Made by a program: the position numbers and the translations under genes
Assembly: GCF_030463565.1 (NCBI RefSeq)
Contig: NC_134659.1
Coordinates: 7,696,511 to 7,760,510 of the forward strand
DNA: 64,000 bases
Source of the DNA: Pelecanus crispus
Lineage: Eukaryota; Chordata; Aves; Pelecaniformes; Pelecanidae
Direction of reading: 5' to 3'
In this document: one piece after another, positions 10,301 to 21,500 of the stretch
How positions within the stretch are numbered: position 1 is the first letter of the stretch
Layout: each line of letters opens with the position of its first letter
The notes under the pieces: model-generated
The model's database searches: none
Told to the model about the DNA's origin: nothing
Seen by the model: only the letters and a program-made list of their open reading frames with translations

Positions 10301-13260
10301 GGCCTCCTGGCGCTGGCCTCTGCTCACCGGTGAACTTCAGCTCGGGGTGCAGCTCGTCCTCAAACTGCTTGCCGTAGATGGAGCGGCACCGCCGCGGCCT
10401 GGGGGAGGAGGGGGGGGGGGGGTCAGCAGGGACCCCCGGCCCGTGGGGGGACGCGGGGGTCGGGGGGGTGCGGGGGGGTCTCTCACCGGTGCCGGTGGGG
10501 TCCCCCCCCCTGCACCATGAAGTCCTTGATGACGCGGTGGAACTTGGTGCCGTTGTAGTAGCCGCGGCGGCAGAGCTCGGCGAAGTTCTTGCAGGTGCGG
10601 GGGGCGTGCTTCCAGTACAGCTCCAGCACCAGCGCGCCCATCCTGCGCCACCGGCACGGCTCAGCCCGGGGTCAGCCCGGGGTCAGCCCGGGGTCAGCCG
10701 GGGGGTCAGCCCAGGGGTCAGCCCAGGGGTCAGCCCAGGGGTCAGCCCACTGGCACCGGGGTCAGCCCAGGGGTCAGCCCACCAGCACCAGGTCAGCCCA
10801 GGGGTCAGCCCAGGGTCAGCCAGGGGTCAGCCCGGGGGTCAGCCCAGGGGGTCAGCCCGGGGGTCAGCCCGGGGTCAGCCGGGGGGTCAGCCCGGGGGTC
10901 AGCCCAGGGGTCAGCCCACCAGCACCAGGTCAGCCCAGGGGTCAGCCCAGGGTCAGCCAGGGGTCAGCCCAGGGTCAGCCAGGGGTCAGCCCGGGGTTCA
11001 GCCCGGGGTCAGCCCGGGGGTCAGCCCACTGATACCAGTACCGGGCACCGGGGTCAGCCAGGGGTCAGCCCAGGAGTCAGCCCACCGGTACTGGGGTCAG
11101 CCCCAGGGGTCAGCCCAGGGGTCAGCCCAGGGGTCAGCCCAGGGGTCAGCCCACCGATACCAGTACCGGCACCGGGGTCAGCCAGGGGTCAGCCCAGGAG
11201 TCAGCCCAGGGGTCAGCCCAGGGGTCAGCCCACCGGTACCGGGGTCAGCCCAGGGGTCAGCCAGGGGTCAGCCCACTGGTACCTGGGTCAGCCCAGGGGT
11301 CAGCCCAGGGGTCAGCCCAGGGGTCAGCCCACTGGTACCTGGGTCAGCCCAGGGGTCAGCCCAGGGGTCAGCCCCACTGGCACCGGGGTCAGCCCAGGGG
11401 TCAGCCCAGGGGTCAGCCCACCGGCACCCGGGGTCAGCCCAGGGGTCAGCCCAGGGGTCAGCCCACCGGTACCGGCACCGGGGTCAGCCCAGGGGTCAGC
11501 CAGGGGTCAGCCCACCGGTACCGGGGTCAGCCCAGGGGTCAGCCCAGGGGTCAGCCCACTGGTACCCGGGGGTCAGCCCAGGGGTCAGCCCAGGGGTCAG
11601 CCCACCGGTACCGGCACCGGGGTCAGCCCAGGGGTCAGCCCAGGAGTCAGCCCACCGGTACCGGGGTCAGCCCAGGGGTCAGCCCAGGGGTCAGCCCACC
11701 GGTACCGGCACCGGGGTCAGCCCAGGGGTCAGCCCAGGGGTCAGCCCACCGGTACCGGCACCGGGGTCAGCCCACCGGGCACAGGACACACCCGGGGGGC
11801 GTGGGGTTGGCAGGGGAGTGGGGGGGCTCGGGAGCAGGGGGGCAATGGGGGCTGCCCGGTACCGGGGGGGGGGGGGATTGGGGGACTGCCCGGTACCGGG
11901 GGGGGGGGGGGATTGGGGGACTGCCCGGTACCGGGGGGGGGGATTGGGGGACTGCCTGGTACCGGGGGGGGGGGGGGATTGGGGACTGCCCAGTACCGGG
12001 GGGGGGGGGGGGGATTGGGGGACTGCCCGGGGGGGGGATTGGGGGCTGCCCGGTACTGGGGCGGGGGGATTGGGGACTGCCCGGTACCGGGGGGGGGGGG
12101 GATTGGGGACTGCCCGGTACTGGGGCGGGGGGATTGGGGACTGCCCGGTACCGGGGGGGGGGGATTGGGGAGCTGCCCGGTACCGGGGGGGGGGGGATTG
12201 GGGGCTGCCCGGTACTGGGGCGGGGGGATTGGGGACTGCCCGGTACCGGGGGGGGGCACCGGGGGCTGTTTGGCACCGGGGAGGACGGACTGGGGGCTCT
12301 CTGGGACCGGGGGGGAACGGGACTGGGGGCTGTCCGGTACCGGGGGGGGACTGGGGGCTCTCTGGGACGGGGGGGGGGGGAACCAGGGGCTGTCCGGTAC
12401 CGGGGGGGGGACACCGGGGGCTCTCTGGTACTGGGGGGGGGATTTGGGGGCTGCACGGTACCGGGAGGGGGGGAACTGGGGCTGCCCACTACCGGGGGGG
12501 GGGAATTGGGCGTTGCTCGGTACCGGGGGATTGGGGGCTGTCCGGTACCGGGGGGGGAGGCGGGGGGCTGTCTGGTACCGGGGGGGGAGCGGGGGGTGTC
12601 CGGTACCGGGGGGGGGGGGGAGCGGGGGTATCCGGTACCGGGGGGAGGGGGAGCGGGGGGTATCCGGTACCGGGGGGGGGGGAGCGGGGGTATCCGGTAC
12701 CGGGGGGAGGGGGAGCGGGGGTATCCGGTACCGGGGGGGAGGGGGAGCGGGGGTATCCGGTACCGGGGGCGGGGGGGAGCGGGGGTATCCGGTACTGGGG
12801 GGGGGGGGGAGGCGGGGGTGCCCGGTACCGGGGGGGGGGAAGCGGGGGTGCCCGGTACCGGGGGGGGGGGGAGCGGGGGTGCCCGGTACCGGGGGGGGGG
12901 GAGCGGGGGTATCCGGTACTGGGGGGGGGGGGAGCGGGGGTGCCCGGTACCGGGGGGAGGGGGAGCGGGGGTATCCGGTACCGGGGGGGGGAGCGGGGGT
13001 GCCCGGTACCGGGGGGGGGGAAGCGGGGGTGCCCGGTACGGGGGGGGGGGAAGCGGGGGGTGCCCGGTACCGGGGGGGGGGGAGCGGGGGTATCCGGTAC
13101 CGGGGCCGTTCCCGGGGCACGGAGCGGGCCGGGGGGGGGGAGGGGGGGTGCGATGGCCGCCCGGTGCCGGTGCCGGTGCCGGTGCGAGCGGCCCCGCCCC
13201 TTACGTGGTCTCCATGGAGACGGTGGGCGGCTGCCAGCAGTCGGGCGGCACGGCCGCCAT
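4107..13260 (-). CDS. PPIL1: PPIL1, spliceosomal peptidyl-prolyl isomerase (4 coding exons)
   Basis: Cyclophilin-type prolyl cis-trans isomerase of the activated spliceosome in the nucleus; in mammals it is tethered to SKIP/SNW1. Coding exons on the minus strand are 13205-13260, 10487-10642, 10328-10398 and 4107-4327, all with GT-AG borders and compatible phases, summing to 167 codons plus stop (human is 166). Seen in order: start [34 protein letters not shown] (catalytic Arg and Phe/Gln of the cyclophilin pocket), [38 protein letters not shown] and the PSG end. The segment joining exons 2 and 3, normally a conserved GDPTGTGRGGAS loop, is out of frame because exon 2 has one extra base and exon 3 two, which together restore the frame. 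It is head-to-head with PSRC1. Identification is very secure; the loop is probably a consensus error. Confidence 0.95.
4440..5400. repeat. 102-bp VNTR in PPIL1 intron 3
   Basis: About nine near-identical copies, counted from successive GGTAGCCATGGGGAACATGC landmarks 102 bp apart (for example 4481, 4583, 4685, 4787). Because 102 is a multiple of three, a 34-residue motif repeats in open frames on both strands. Copies differ at only a few positions, indicating recent homogenisation. Confidence 0.93.
5401..6380. repeat. Degenerate CCATGGCCAAGG minisatellite in PPIL1 intron 3
   Basis: Diverged units containing GCCACCCCATGGCCAAGG and TCCTGGCATCATGGGGGAC, grading from the 102-bp array into the 40-bp-based array to the right. 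The same motif fills part of PSRC1 intron 2. Confidence 0.85.
6381..10290. repeat. 40-bp minisatellite with 80/120-bp higher-order units
   Basis: Forty-base modules such as CATGGCTGGGGTCCTGGGGG and CATGGCCAGGGACCCTGGGG are assembled into 120-bp and 80-bp blocks (identical landmarks at 6601, 6721, 6841 and 6921). Multiples of three leave open frames near 1,380 codons on both strands over the same DNA, which cannot both be genes and show no domain similarity. Confidence 0.92.
10328..10398 (-). CDS. PPIL1: PPIL1 coding exon 3
   Basis: 71-base exon encoding [18 protein letters not shown], ending ACC-G before GTGAGC. Its first 16 bases should encode GRGGA after the Gly split across the junction, but there are two bases more than needed (GCCGCTCC where GCCTCC is expected). 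Confidence 0.9.
10399..10486 (-). other. PPIL1: PPIL1 intron 2 (88 bp)
   Basis: Short intron with GTGAGA donor and CCCCCAG acceptor. It contains long G runs on the plus strand, a polypyrimidine tract for the minus-strand gene. Confidence 0.85.
10487..10642 (-). CDS. PPIL1: PPIL1 coding exon 2
   Basis: Starts G-ATG-GGC, completing Thr from exon 1, and encodes [14 protein letters not shown], the CKNFAEL helix, [20 protein letters not shown] and Gly-Gly. A run of nine C on the plus strand (10502-10510) should be eight for the conserved GGDPTGTG to follow; as written the frame shifts to GGGPHRHR. The donor is CCG|GTGAGA. Confidence 0.93.
10663..11775. repeat. 13-bp GGGGTCAGCCCAG minisatellite in PPIL1 intron 1
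   Basis: Dozens of copies of a 13-base unit with occasional insertions of CCGGTACCGGCACC. Each unit contains GGGTCA, the nuclear-receptor half-site form RGGTCA, in the same orientation. G-rich on the plus strand. Confidence 0.92.
11850..13110. repeat. Poly-G-linked GGTACCGG minisatellite in PPIL1 intron 1
   Basis: Units of about 25-40 bp join a CCCGGTACCGG core to runs of 7-13 G and a GATTGGGGACT or AGCGGGGGTAT segment. The regularly spaced G runs make this very strong G-quadruplex-forming DNA and difficult to sequence. It ends about 100 bp inside PPIL1 exon 1. Confidence 0.9.
13205..13260 (-). CDS. PPIL1: PPIL1 coding exon 1
   Basis: Encodes [19 protein letters not shown], closely matching the family start MAAIPPDSWQPP. 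The donor is CAC|GTAAGG. The ATG is embedded in AAGATGGCGGC, so this start is both the conserved one and in good initiation context. Confidence 0.96.
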
Positions 13261-13263
13261 CTT
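13253..13263 (-). promoter_or_regulatory. YY1-type element overlapping the PPIL1 start codon
   Basis: On the minus strand the bases read AAGATGGCGGC, the classical YY1 site that in many housekeeping genes lies just downstream of the start of transcription and spans the ATG. It suggests a very short 5' UTR. Confidence 0.65.
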
Positions 13264-13331
13264 GCCGCTGCCGGAAGGGGCCCGCGCCGCGCGCTTCCGG
13301 GGCCCCGCCCCCCTGCCCCGGCCGCCGCCCA

Positions 13332-13336
13332 CCAAT
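13332..13336 (+). promoter_or_regulatory. CCAAT box 1
   Basis: ACCAATGGG, a good NF-Y site, 46 bp upstream of a second one. Confidence 0.6.
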
Positions 13337-13377
13337 GGGAGAGCGCGGCGGGCGGGGGCGGGGCAGAGGCGGCGCAG

Positions 13378-13382
13378 CCAAT
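13378..13382 (+). promoter_or_regulatory. CCAAT box 2
   Basis: AGCCAATCCG, a strong NF-Y site about 50 bp before the TTCGAA element. Paired CCAAT boxes upstream of a CHR are typical of G2/M genes. Confidence 0.65.
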
Positions 13383-13430
13383 CCGAGCGGCGGGCGGGCG
13401 CGGCGCTATTGTGACGCAGGGGAGGGGGAA

Positions 13431-13436
13431 TTCGAA
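13431..13436 (+). promoter_or_regulatory. PSRC1: CHR-like element (TTCGAA)
   Basis: TTCGAA is an accepted variant of the cell-cycle genes homology region (TTYGAA) bound by DREAM/MuvB complexes. Its place downstream of two CCAAT boxes and just upstream of the inferred PSRC1 first exon fits a gene expressed in mitosis. Inference from motif and position only. Confidence 0.5.
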
Positions 13437-13439
13437 CGA

Positions 13440-13516
13440 GGGGGCCCCCGCCCCCTCCGCCGGGACACGCCCCCTCCTCCGCGCGCGCGGCCAGCGGCAG
13501 CCGGGGGCGGGCAGCG
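13440..13516 (+). other. PSRC1: Probable PSRC1 non-coding exon 1
   Basis: The 3' edge is a good donor, CAGCG|GTGAGC, at 13516/13517 immediately after the promoter. The 5' edge is a guess. The ATG is two kilobases downstream in the next exon, so this would be pure 5' UTR. Confidence 0.5.
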
Positions 13517-13559
13517 GTGAGCGGGGGGGGGGGGCGGGGGGGCCGGGACCCACGGGGGG

Positions 13560-15290
13560 GTCCCCGGGGGGCGGGGCTGGGACCCCCGGGGCGGGGCCGG
13601 GGTCCCCCCGGGATCGGGGGTGCGGGGCCGGGACCCCTCGGTGTGGGGCTGGGACCCCCTCAGTGTGGGGCTGGGACCCCCCCGGGATCGGGGTGTGGGG
13701 CTGGGACCCCTCGGTGTGGGGCTGGGACCCCCTGGTGTGGGGCTGGGACCCCCCCGGGATCGGGGTGCGGGGCCGGGACCCCTCGGTGTGGGGCTGGGAC
13801 CCCCTCAGTGTGGGGCTGGGACCCCCCCGGATCGGGGTGTGTGGGCTGGGACCCCTCGGTGTGGGGCTGGGACCCCCTGGTGTGGGGGCTGGGACCCCCC
13901 CGGGATCGGGGTGCGGGGCCGGGACCCCTCGGTGTGGGGCTGGGACCCCCTCAGTGTGGGGCTGGGACCCCCCCGGCATCGGGATGTGGGGCCGGGACCC
14001 CTCGGTGTGGGGCTGGGACCCCCTCAGTGTGGGGCTGGGACCCCCCCGGGATAGGGGTGTGGGGCCGGGACCCCTCGGTGTGGGGCTGGGACCCCCCCCG
14101 GGATCGGGGTGCGGGGCTGGGACCCCTCGGTGTGGGGCTGGGACCCCCCTGGTGTGGGGCTGGGACCCCCCCCGGGATCGGGATGTGGGGCCGGGACCCC
14201 TCGGTGTGGGGCTGGGACCCCCTGGTGTGGGGCTGGGACCCCCTCGGGATCGGGATGTGGGGCTGGGACCACCCTGGTGGGGACCTGGGACCCCCCCGGG
14301 ATCGGGGTGCGGGGCTGAGACCACCCTGGTGGGGACCTGGGACCCCCCCAGGTGCTCAGGGTGTGGGGCTGGGATCCCCCCAGGATTGGAGTGCAGGGCT
14401 GGGACCCCTCGGTGTGGGGCTGGGACCCCCCCCCAGGATCGGGGCGTGGGGCCAGGACCCCTCGGTGTGGGGCTGGGACCCCCTCGGGATCGGGGCACGG
14501 GGCTGGGACCCCTCAGTGTGGGGCTGGGACCCCCTGGTGTGGGGTTGGGACCCCCCCGGGATCGGGGTGTGGGGCTGGGACCCCCTGGTGTGGGGCTGGG
14601 ACCCCCCGGGATCGGAGTGTGGGGCTGGGACCCCCCTGGGATTGGGGCATGGGGCTGGGACCCCCTGGTGTGGGGCTGGGACCCCCCGGGATCGGGGCAC
14701 GGGGACGGGACCCCTCGGTATGGGGCTGGGACCCCCCCCGGGATCGGGGGTGTGGAGCTGGGACCCCTCGGTGTGGGGCTGGGACCCCCCGGGATCGGGA
14801 TGTGGGGCTGGGACCCCTCGGTGTGGGGCTGGGACCCCCCGGGATCGGGGTGTGGGGCTGGGACCCCTCGGTGTGGGGCTGGGACCCCCTGGTGTGGGGT
14901 TGGGACCCCCCCGGGATCGGGATGTGGGGCTGGGACCCCCTGGTGTGGGGCTGGGACCCCCCGGGATCGGGATGTGGGGCTGGGACCCCTCGGTGTGGGG
15001 CTGGGACCCCCCGGGATCGGGATGTGGGGGCTGGGACCCCTCGGTGTGGGGCTGGGACCCCCCGGTGTGGGGCTGGGACCCCCCGGGATCGGGATGTGGG
15101 GCTGGGACCCCTCGGTGTGGGGCTGGGACCCCCTGGTGTGGGGCTGGGACCCCCCGGGATCGGGATGTGGGGCTGGGACCCCCCCGGGATTGGGGTGCGG
15201 GGGCTGGGACCCCTCGGTGCGGGCCGGGGGTCCCCAAGGGGTTGGGGCGTGGGGCTGGGACCCCCTGCTACAGCACTGGGCCCCCCCGGG
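13560..15290. repeat. TGTGGGGCTGGGACCCC minisatellite in PSRC1 intron 1
   Basis: A 17-18 bp core TGTGGGGCTGGGACCCC alternates with CTCGG and CCCGGGATCGGGG linkers, giving composite units near 40 bp. The GGGACCCC parts are self-complementary. The long open frames here are artefacts. Confidence 0.9.
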
Positions 15291-15529
15291 GCTGGGGTGC
15301 GTGGCTGGGGGGGTTCCCGGGGTGGGGGGGCACGGGGGGTCCCCCGGTTTGGCCCCCCCCCCCAGGCCGCGCCGTGCCCGCGCCGGCTGTGCCGTCCCCG
15401 GCGGCACAAAGCCCCGATTGTCCCCGGCACCGGCGGGTGCCATCCCCGGGCGCTGGCCGGTGCCACCGGGTGCCCCGCCGGGGGTCGGGGGTCCGGGGGG
15501 GCCGTGGGTCACCCCCCCGCTCGCCGCAG

Positions 15530-15578
15530 GCAGCCCCTGTGCCGGCGCGGCGGGCCCAGGCGATGGCGGAGGAGCGAG
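15530..15578 (+). CDS. PSRC1: PSRC1 coding exon 1 (start codon exon)
   Basis: Acceptor GCCGCAG at 15523-15529, then 33 bases of 5' UTR, ATG at 15563, MAEER and one base of the Asp codon before GTAGGG. The start is chosen because the protein continues DVRFVTEESFDFG, collinear with the N-terminus of mammalian PSRC1. Confidence 0.85.
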
Positions 15579-18500
15579 GTAGGGCAGCGCCAGCGCCGCG
15601 TCCCCCCCTGCGTCCCCTCCCCGGGGCTGGGGGGGCCGGGGCTCACCCCCGTGTCCCCCCCCAGATGTCCGCTTCGTCACCGAGGAGAGCTTCGACTTCG
15701 GGTTCCTGTCACCTTCCGACAGGTGAGGGGGGGGGACGCGGGGGACAGCCCACCCCATGAACGGCGTCCTGGTGGCACGGGGGACGTGCCACCCCACGGC
15801 TGGGGGCCTGGGGGACGTGGGGGACGTGTGAACCGTGGCCAAGGTGCTGGCATCATGGGGGACTTGCCACCCCATGGCCGGGGTCCTGGGGGACATGTGA
15901 CACCATGGCTGGGGTCCTGGGGGACGTGGGGGACATGCCACCCCATGGCTGGGGTCTTGGGGGTCATGCCACCCCATGGCCAAGGTGCTGGCATCATGGG
16001 GGACATGGATGGGGTCATGGGGGACGTGCCACCCCATGGCCGGGGTCCTGGGGGACATGTGAAACCATGGCTGGGGTCCTGGGGGACGTGGGGGACGTGC
16101 CACCCCATGAATGGGGTCTAGGGGTCATGCCACCCCATGGCCAAGGTGCTGGCATCATGGGGGACATGGATGGGGTCATGGGGGACGTGCCACCCCATGG
16201 CCGGGGGTCCTGGGGGACATGTGACACCATGGCCAAGGTCCTGGCATCATGGGGGACGTGCCACCCCATGGCCGGGGTCCTGGGGGGACATGTGACACCA
16301 TGGCTGGGGTCCTGGGGGATGTGGGGGACGTGCCACCCCCATGAATGGGGTCCTGGGGGACTTGTCACCCCATGGCCAAGGTGCTGGCATCATGGGGGAC
16401 GTGCCACCCCATGGCCAGGGACACTGAGGGACATGCCACGCCATGAACAGGGTCCTGGCATCATGGGGGATGTGCCACCCCCATGTCTGGGGTCCTGGGG
16501 ACATGAGGGACGTGCCACCCCATGGCTGGGGACATTGGGGGACATGCCAGCCCATGGCTGGTGTCCTGAGGGACATGGGGGACGTGCCACCCCATGAAGA
16601 GGGACCTAGGAGACACGCCACACCGTGTCCCGGGGGACTTGGGGGACATTTGGGCCCATGGCCAAGGTCCTGGCATCAGGGGGGACATGGCCAGGGACAC
16701 TGGGGAACATGGACCCCATGGCCAAGGTTTTGGGGGACATGGGGGACATGCCACCCCCACACATGGGGTCATGGGGGACATGGACCCCATGGCCAAGGTT
16801 TTGGGGGACATGGGGGACGTGCCACCCCATACATGTGGTCCTGGGGGACATGGGGGACATGGATCCTGTGGCCAAGGTTTTGGGGGTCATAAGGGACACG
16901 GATCTCGTGGCCAAGGTTTTGGGGGACATGGGGGACGTGCCACCCCCATACATGTGGTCCTGGGGGACATGGGGGACATGGACCCCTTGGCCAAGGTTTT
17001 GGGGGGGACATGGGGGACGTGCCACCCCATACATGTGGTCCTGGGGGACATGGGGGACATGCCACCCCATGGCCAAGGTTTTGGGGGTCATGGGGGACGT
17101 GCCACCCCATACATGTGGTCCTGGGGGACATGGGGGACATGGACCCCTTGGCCAAGGTTTTGGGGGACATGGGGGACGTGCCACCCCATACATGTGGTCC
17201 TGGGGGACATGGGGGACATGCCACCCCATGGCCAAGGTTTTGGGGGTCATGGGGGACGTGCCACCCCATACATGTGGTCCTGGGGGACATGGGGGACATG
17301 GACCCCTTGGCCAAGGTTTTGGGGGACATGGGGGACGTGCCACCCCATACATGGGGTCCTGGGGGACATGGGGGACATGCCACCCCATGGCCAAGGTTTT
17401 GGGGGACATGGGGGACGTGCCACCCCATACATGTGGTCCTGGGGGACATGGGGGACATGGATCCCGTGGCCAAGGTTTTGGGGGTCATGGGGGACACGGA
17501 TCCCGTGGCCAAGGTTTTGGGGGACATGGGGGACGTGCCACCCCATACATGTGGTCCTGGGGGACATGGGGGACATGGATCCCGTGGCCAAGGTTTTGGG
17601 GGACATGGGGGACGTGCCACCCCATACATGTGGTCCTGGGGGACATGGGGGACATGGACCCCTTGGCCAAGGTTTTGGGGGGACATGGGGGACGTGCCAC
17701 CCCATACATGTGGTCCTGGGGGACATGGGGGACATGGACCCCTTGGCCAAGGTTTTGGGGGACATGGGGGACGTGCCACCCCATACATGTGGTCCTGGGG
17801 GACATGGGGGACATGGACCCCTTGGCCAAGGTTTTGGGGGACATGGGGGGACGTGCCACCCCATACATGGGGTCCTGGGGGACATGGGGGACATGCCACC
17901 CCATGGCCAAGGTTTTGGGGGACATGGGGGACGTGCCACCCCATACATGTGGTCCTGGGGGACATGGGGGACATGGATCCCGTGGCCAAGGTTTTGGGGG
18001 ACATGGGGGACGTGCCACCCCATACATGTGGTCCTGGGGGACATGGGGGACATGCCACCCCATGGCCAAGGTTTTGGGGGTCATGGGGGACGTGCCACCC
18101 CATACATGTGGTCCTGGGGGACATGGGGGACATGGATCCCGTGGCCAAGGTTTTGGGGGTCATGGGGGACACGGATCCCGTGGCCAAGGTTTTGGGGGAC
18201 ATGGGGGACGTGCCACCCCATACATGTGGTCCTGGGGGACATGGGGGACATGGATCCCTTGGGCAAGGTTTTGGGGGACATGGGGGACGTGCCACCCCAT
18301 ACATGGGGTCCTGGGGGACATGGGGGACATGCCACCCCATGGCCAAGGTTTTGGGGGTCATGGGGGACGTGCCACCCCACACATGTGGTCCTGGGGGACA
18401 TGGGGGACATGGATCCCGTGGCCAAGGTTTTGGGGGTCATGGGGGACGTGCCACCCCATACATGTGGTCCTGGGGGACATGGGGGACATGGACCCCTTGG

Positions 18501-21500
18501 CCAAGGTTTTGGGGGACATGGGGGACGTGCCACCCCATACATGGGGTCCTGGGGGACATGGGGGGACATGGATCCCGTGGCCAAGGTTTTGGGGGTCATG
18601 GGGGACGTGCCACCCCATACATGTGGTCCTGGGGGACATGGGGGGACATGGATCCCGTGGCCAAGGTTTTGGGGGACATGGGGGACGTGCCACCCCATAC
18701 ATGGGGTCCTGGGGGACATGGGGGACATGGATCCCGTGGCCAAGGTTTTGGGGGACATGGGGGACGTGCCACCCCACACATGTGGTCCTGGGGGACATGG
18801 GGGACATGCCACCCCATGGCCAAGGTTTTGGGGGACATGGGGGACGTGCCACCCCACACATGTGGTCCTGGGGGACATGGGGGACATGGATCCCGTGGCC
18901 AAGGTTTTGGGGGACATGGGGGACGTGCCACCCCACACATGTGGTCCTGGGGGACATGGGGGACATGGATCCCGTGGCCAAGGTTTTGGGGGTCATGGGG
19001 GACGTGCCACCCCATACATGTGGTCCTGGGGGACATGGGGGACATGGACCCCTTGGCCAAGGTTTTGGGGGACATGGGGGACGTGCCACCCCATACATGG
19101 GGTCCTGGGGGACATGGGGGACATGCCACCCCATGGCCAAGGTTTTGGGGGACATGGGGGACGTGCCACCCCATACATGTGGTCCTGGGGGACATGGGGG
19201 ACATGGATCCCGTGGCCAAGGTTTTGGGGGTCATGGGGGACACGGATCCCGTGGCCAAGGTTTTGGGGGACATGGGGGACGTGCCACCCCATACATGTGG
19301 TCCTGGGGGACATGGGGGACATGGACCCCTTGGCCAAGGTTTTGGGGGTCATGGGGGACGTGCCACCCCATACATGTGGTCCTGGGGGACATGGGGGACA
19401 TGGATCCCGTGGCCAAGGTTTTGGGGGACATGGGGGACGTGCCACCCCATACATGTGGTCCTGGGGGACATGGGGGACATGGACCCCTTGGCCAAGGTTT
19501 TGGGGGACATGGGGGACGTGCCACCCCATACATGTGGTCCTGGGGGACATGGGGGACATGCTACCCCATGGCCAAGGTTTTGGGGGTCATGGGGGACGTG
19601 CCACCCCATACATGTGGTCCTGGGGGACATGGGGGACATGGATCCCGTGGCCAAGGTTTTGGGGGTCATGGGGGACACGGATCCCGTGGCCAAGGTTTTG
19701 GGGGACATGGGGGACGTGCCACCCCATACATGTGGTCCTGGGGGACATGGGGGACATGGATCCCTTGGGCAAGGTTTTGGGGGACATGGGGGACGTGCCA
19801 CCCCATACATGGGGTCCTGGGGGACATGGGGGACTTGCCACCCCATGGCCAAGGTTTTGGGGGACATGGGGGACGTGCCACCCCCACACATGTGGTCCTG
19901 GGGGACATGGGGGACATGGACCCCTTGGCCAAGGTTTTGGGGGACATGGGGGACGTGCCACCCCATACATGGGGTCCTGGGGGACATGGGGGACATGGAT
20001 CCCGTGGCCAAGGTTTTGGGGGACATGGGGGGACATGCCACCCCATGGCCAAGGTTTTGGGGGACATGGGGGACGTGCCACCCCATACATGGGGTCCTGG
20101 GGGACTTGGGGGACATGCCACCCCATGGCCAAGGTTTTGGGGGTCATGGGGGACGTGCCACCCCATACATGTGGTCCTGGGGGACATGGGGGACATGGAC
20201 CCCTTGGCCAAGGTTTTGGGGGACATGGGGGACGTGCCACCCCATACATGGGGTCCTGGGGGACATGGGGGACATGCCACCCCATGGCCAAGGTTTTGGG
20301 GGTCATGGGGGACGTGCCACCCCATACATGTGGTCCTGGGGGACATGGGGGACATGGACCCCTTGGCCAAGGTTTTTGGGGGACATGGGGGACGTGCCAC
20401 CCCATACATGGGGTCCTGGGGGACATGGGGGACATGCCACCCCATGGCCAAGGTTTTGGGGGGACATGGGGGACGTGCCACCCCATACATGGGGTCCTGG
20501 GGGACATGGGGGACATGGACCCCTTGGCCAAGGTTTTGGGGGACATGGGGGACGTGCCACCCCATACATGGGGTCCTGGGGGACATGGGGGACATGCCAC
20601 CCCATGGCCAAGGTTTTGGGGGACATGGGGGACGTGCCACCCCATACATGGGGTCCTGGGGGACATGGGGGACATGGACCCCTTGGCCAAGGTTTTGGGG
20701 GACATGGGGGACGTGCCACCCCATACATGGGGTCCTGGGGGACATGGGGGACATGCTACCCCATGGCCAAGGTTTTGGGGGTCATGGGGGACGTGCCACC
20801 CCATACATGTGGTCCTGGGGGACATGGGGGACATGGACCCCTTGGCCAAGGTTTTGGGGGACATGGGGGACGTGCCACCCCATACATGTGGTCCTGGGGG
20901 ACATGGGGGACATGCCACCCCATGGCCAAGGTTTTGGGGGTCATGGGGGACGTGCCACCCCATACATGTGGTCCTGGGGGACATGGGGGACATGGATCCC
21001 GTGGCCAAGGTTTTGGGGGACATGGGGGACGTGCCACCCCATACATGTGGTCCTGGGGGACATGGGGGACATGCCACCCCATGGCCAAGGTTTTGGGGGT
21101 CATGGGGGACGTGCCACCCCATACATGTGGTCCTGGGGGACATGGGGGACATGGACCCCTTGGCCAAGGTTTTGGGGGACATGGGGGACGTGCCACCCCA
21201 TACATGGGGTCCTGGGGGACATGAGGGACATGCCACCCCATGGCCAAGGTTTTGGGGGTCATGGGGGACGTGCCACCCCATACATGTGGTCCTGGGGGAC
21301 ATGGGGGACATGGATCCCGTGGCCAAGGTTTTGGGGGACATGGGGGACGTGCCACCCCATACATGGGGTCCTGGGGGACATGGGGGACATGGACCCCTTG
21401 GCCAAGGTTTTGGGGGACATGGGGGACGTGCCACCCCATACATGGGGTCCTGGGGGACATGGGGGACATGCCACCCCATGGCCAAGGTTTTGGGGGACAT

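Larger units (their letters stand above)
13261..13516. promoter_or_regulatory. Bidirectional CpG-island promoter of PPIL1 and PSRC1
   Basis: About 250 bp between divergent genes. Visible elements: ETS motifs CCGGAAG (13271-13277) and CTTCCGG (13294-13300), CCAAT boxes at 13332-13336 and 13378-13382, a TGACGCA CRE-like site at 13412-13418 and TTCGAA at 13431-13436. No TATA box. PPIL1 is a housekeeping splicing gene and PSRC1 a mitotic gene, matching ETS/YY1 on one side and CCAAT plus CHR on the other. Confidence 0.75.

Noticed and set aside
6123-10377. Two near-1,380-codon frames on opposite strands
   Set aside because: Both lie over the 40/120-bp array inside PPIL1 intron 3; overlapping full-length frames of repeat units divisible by three, not genes.
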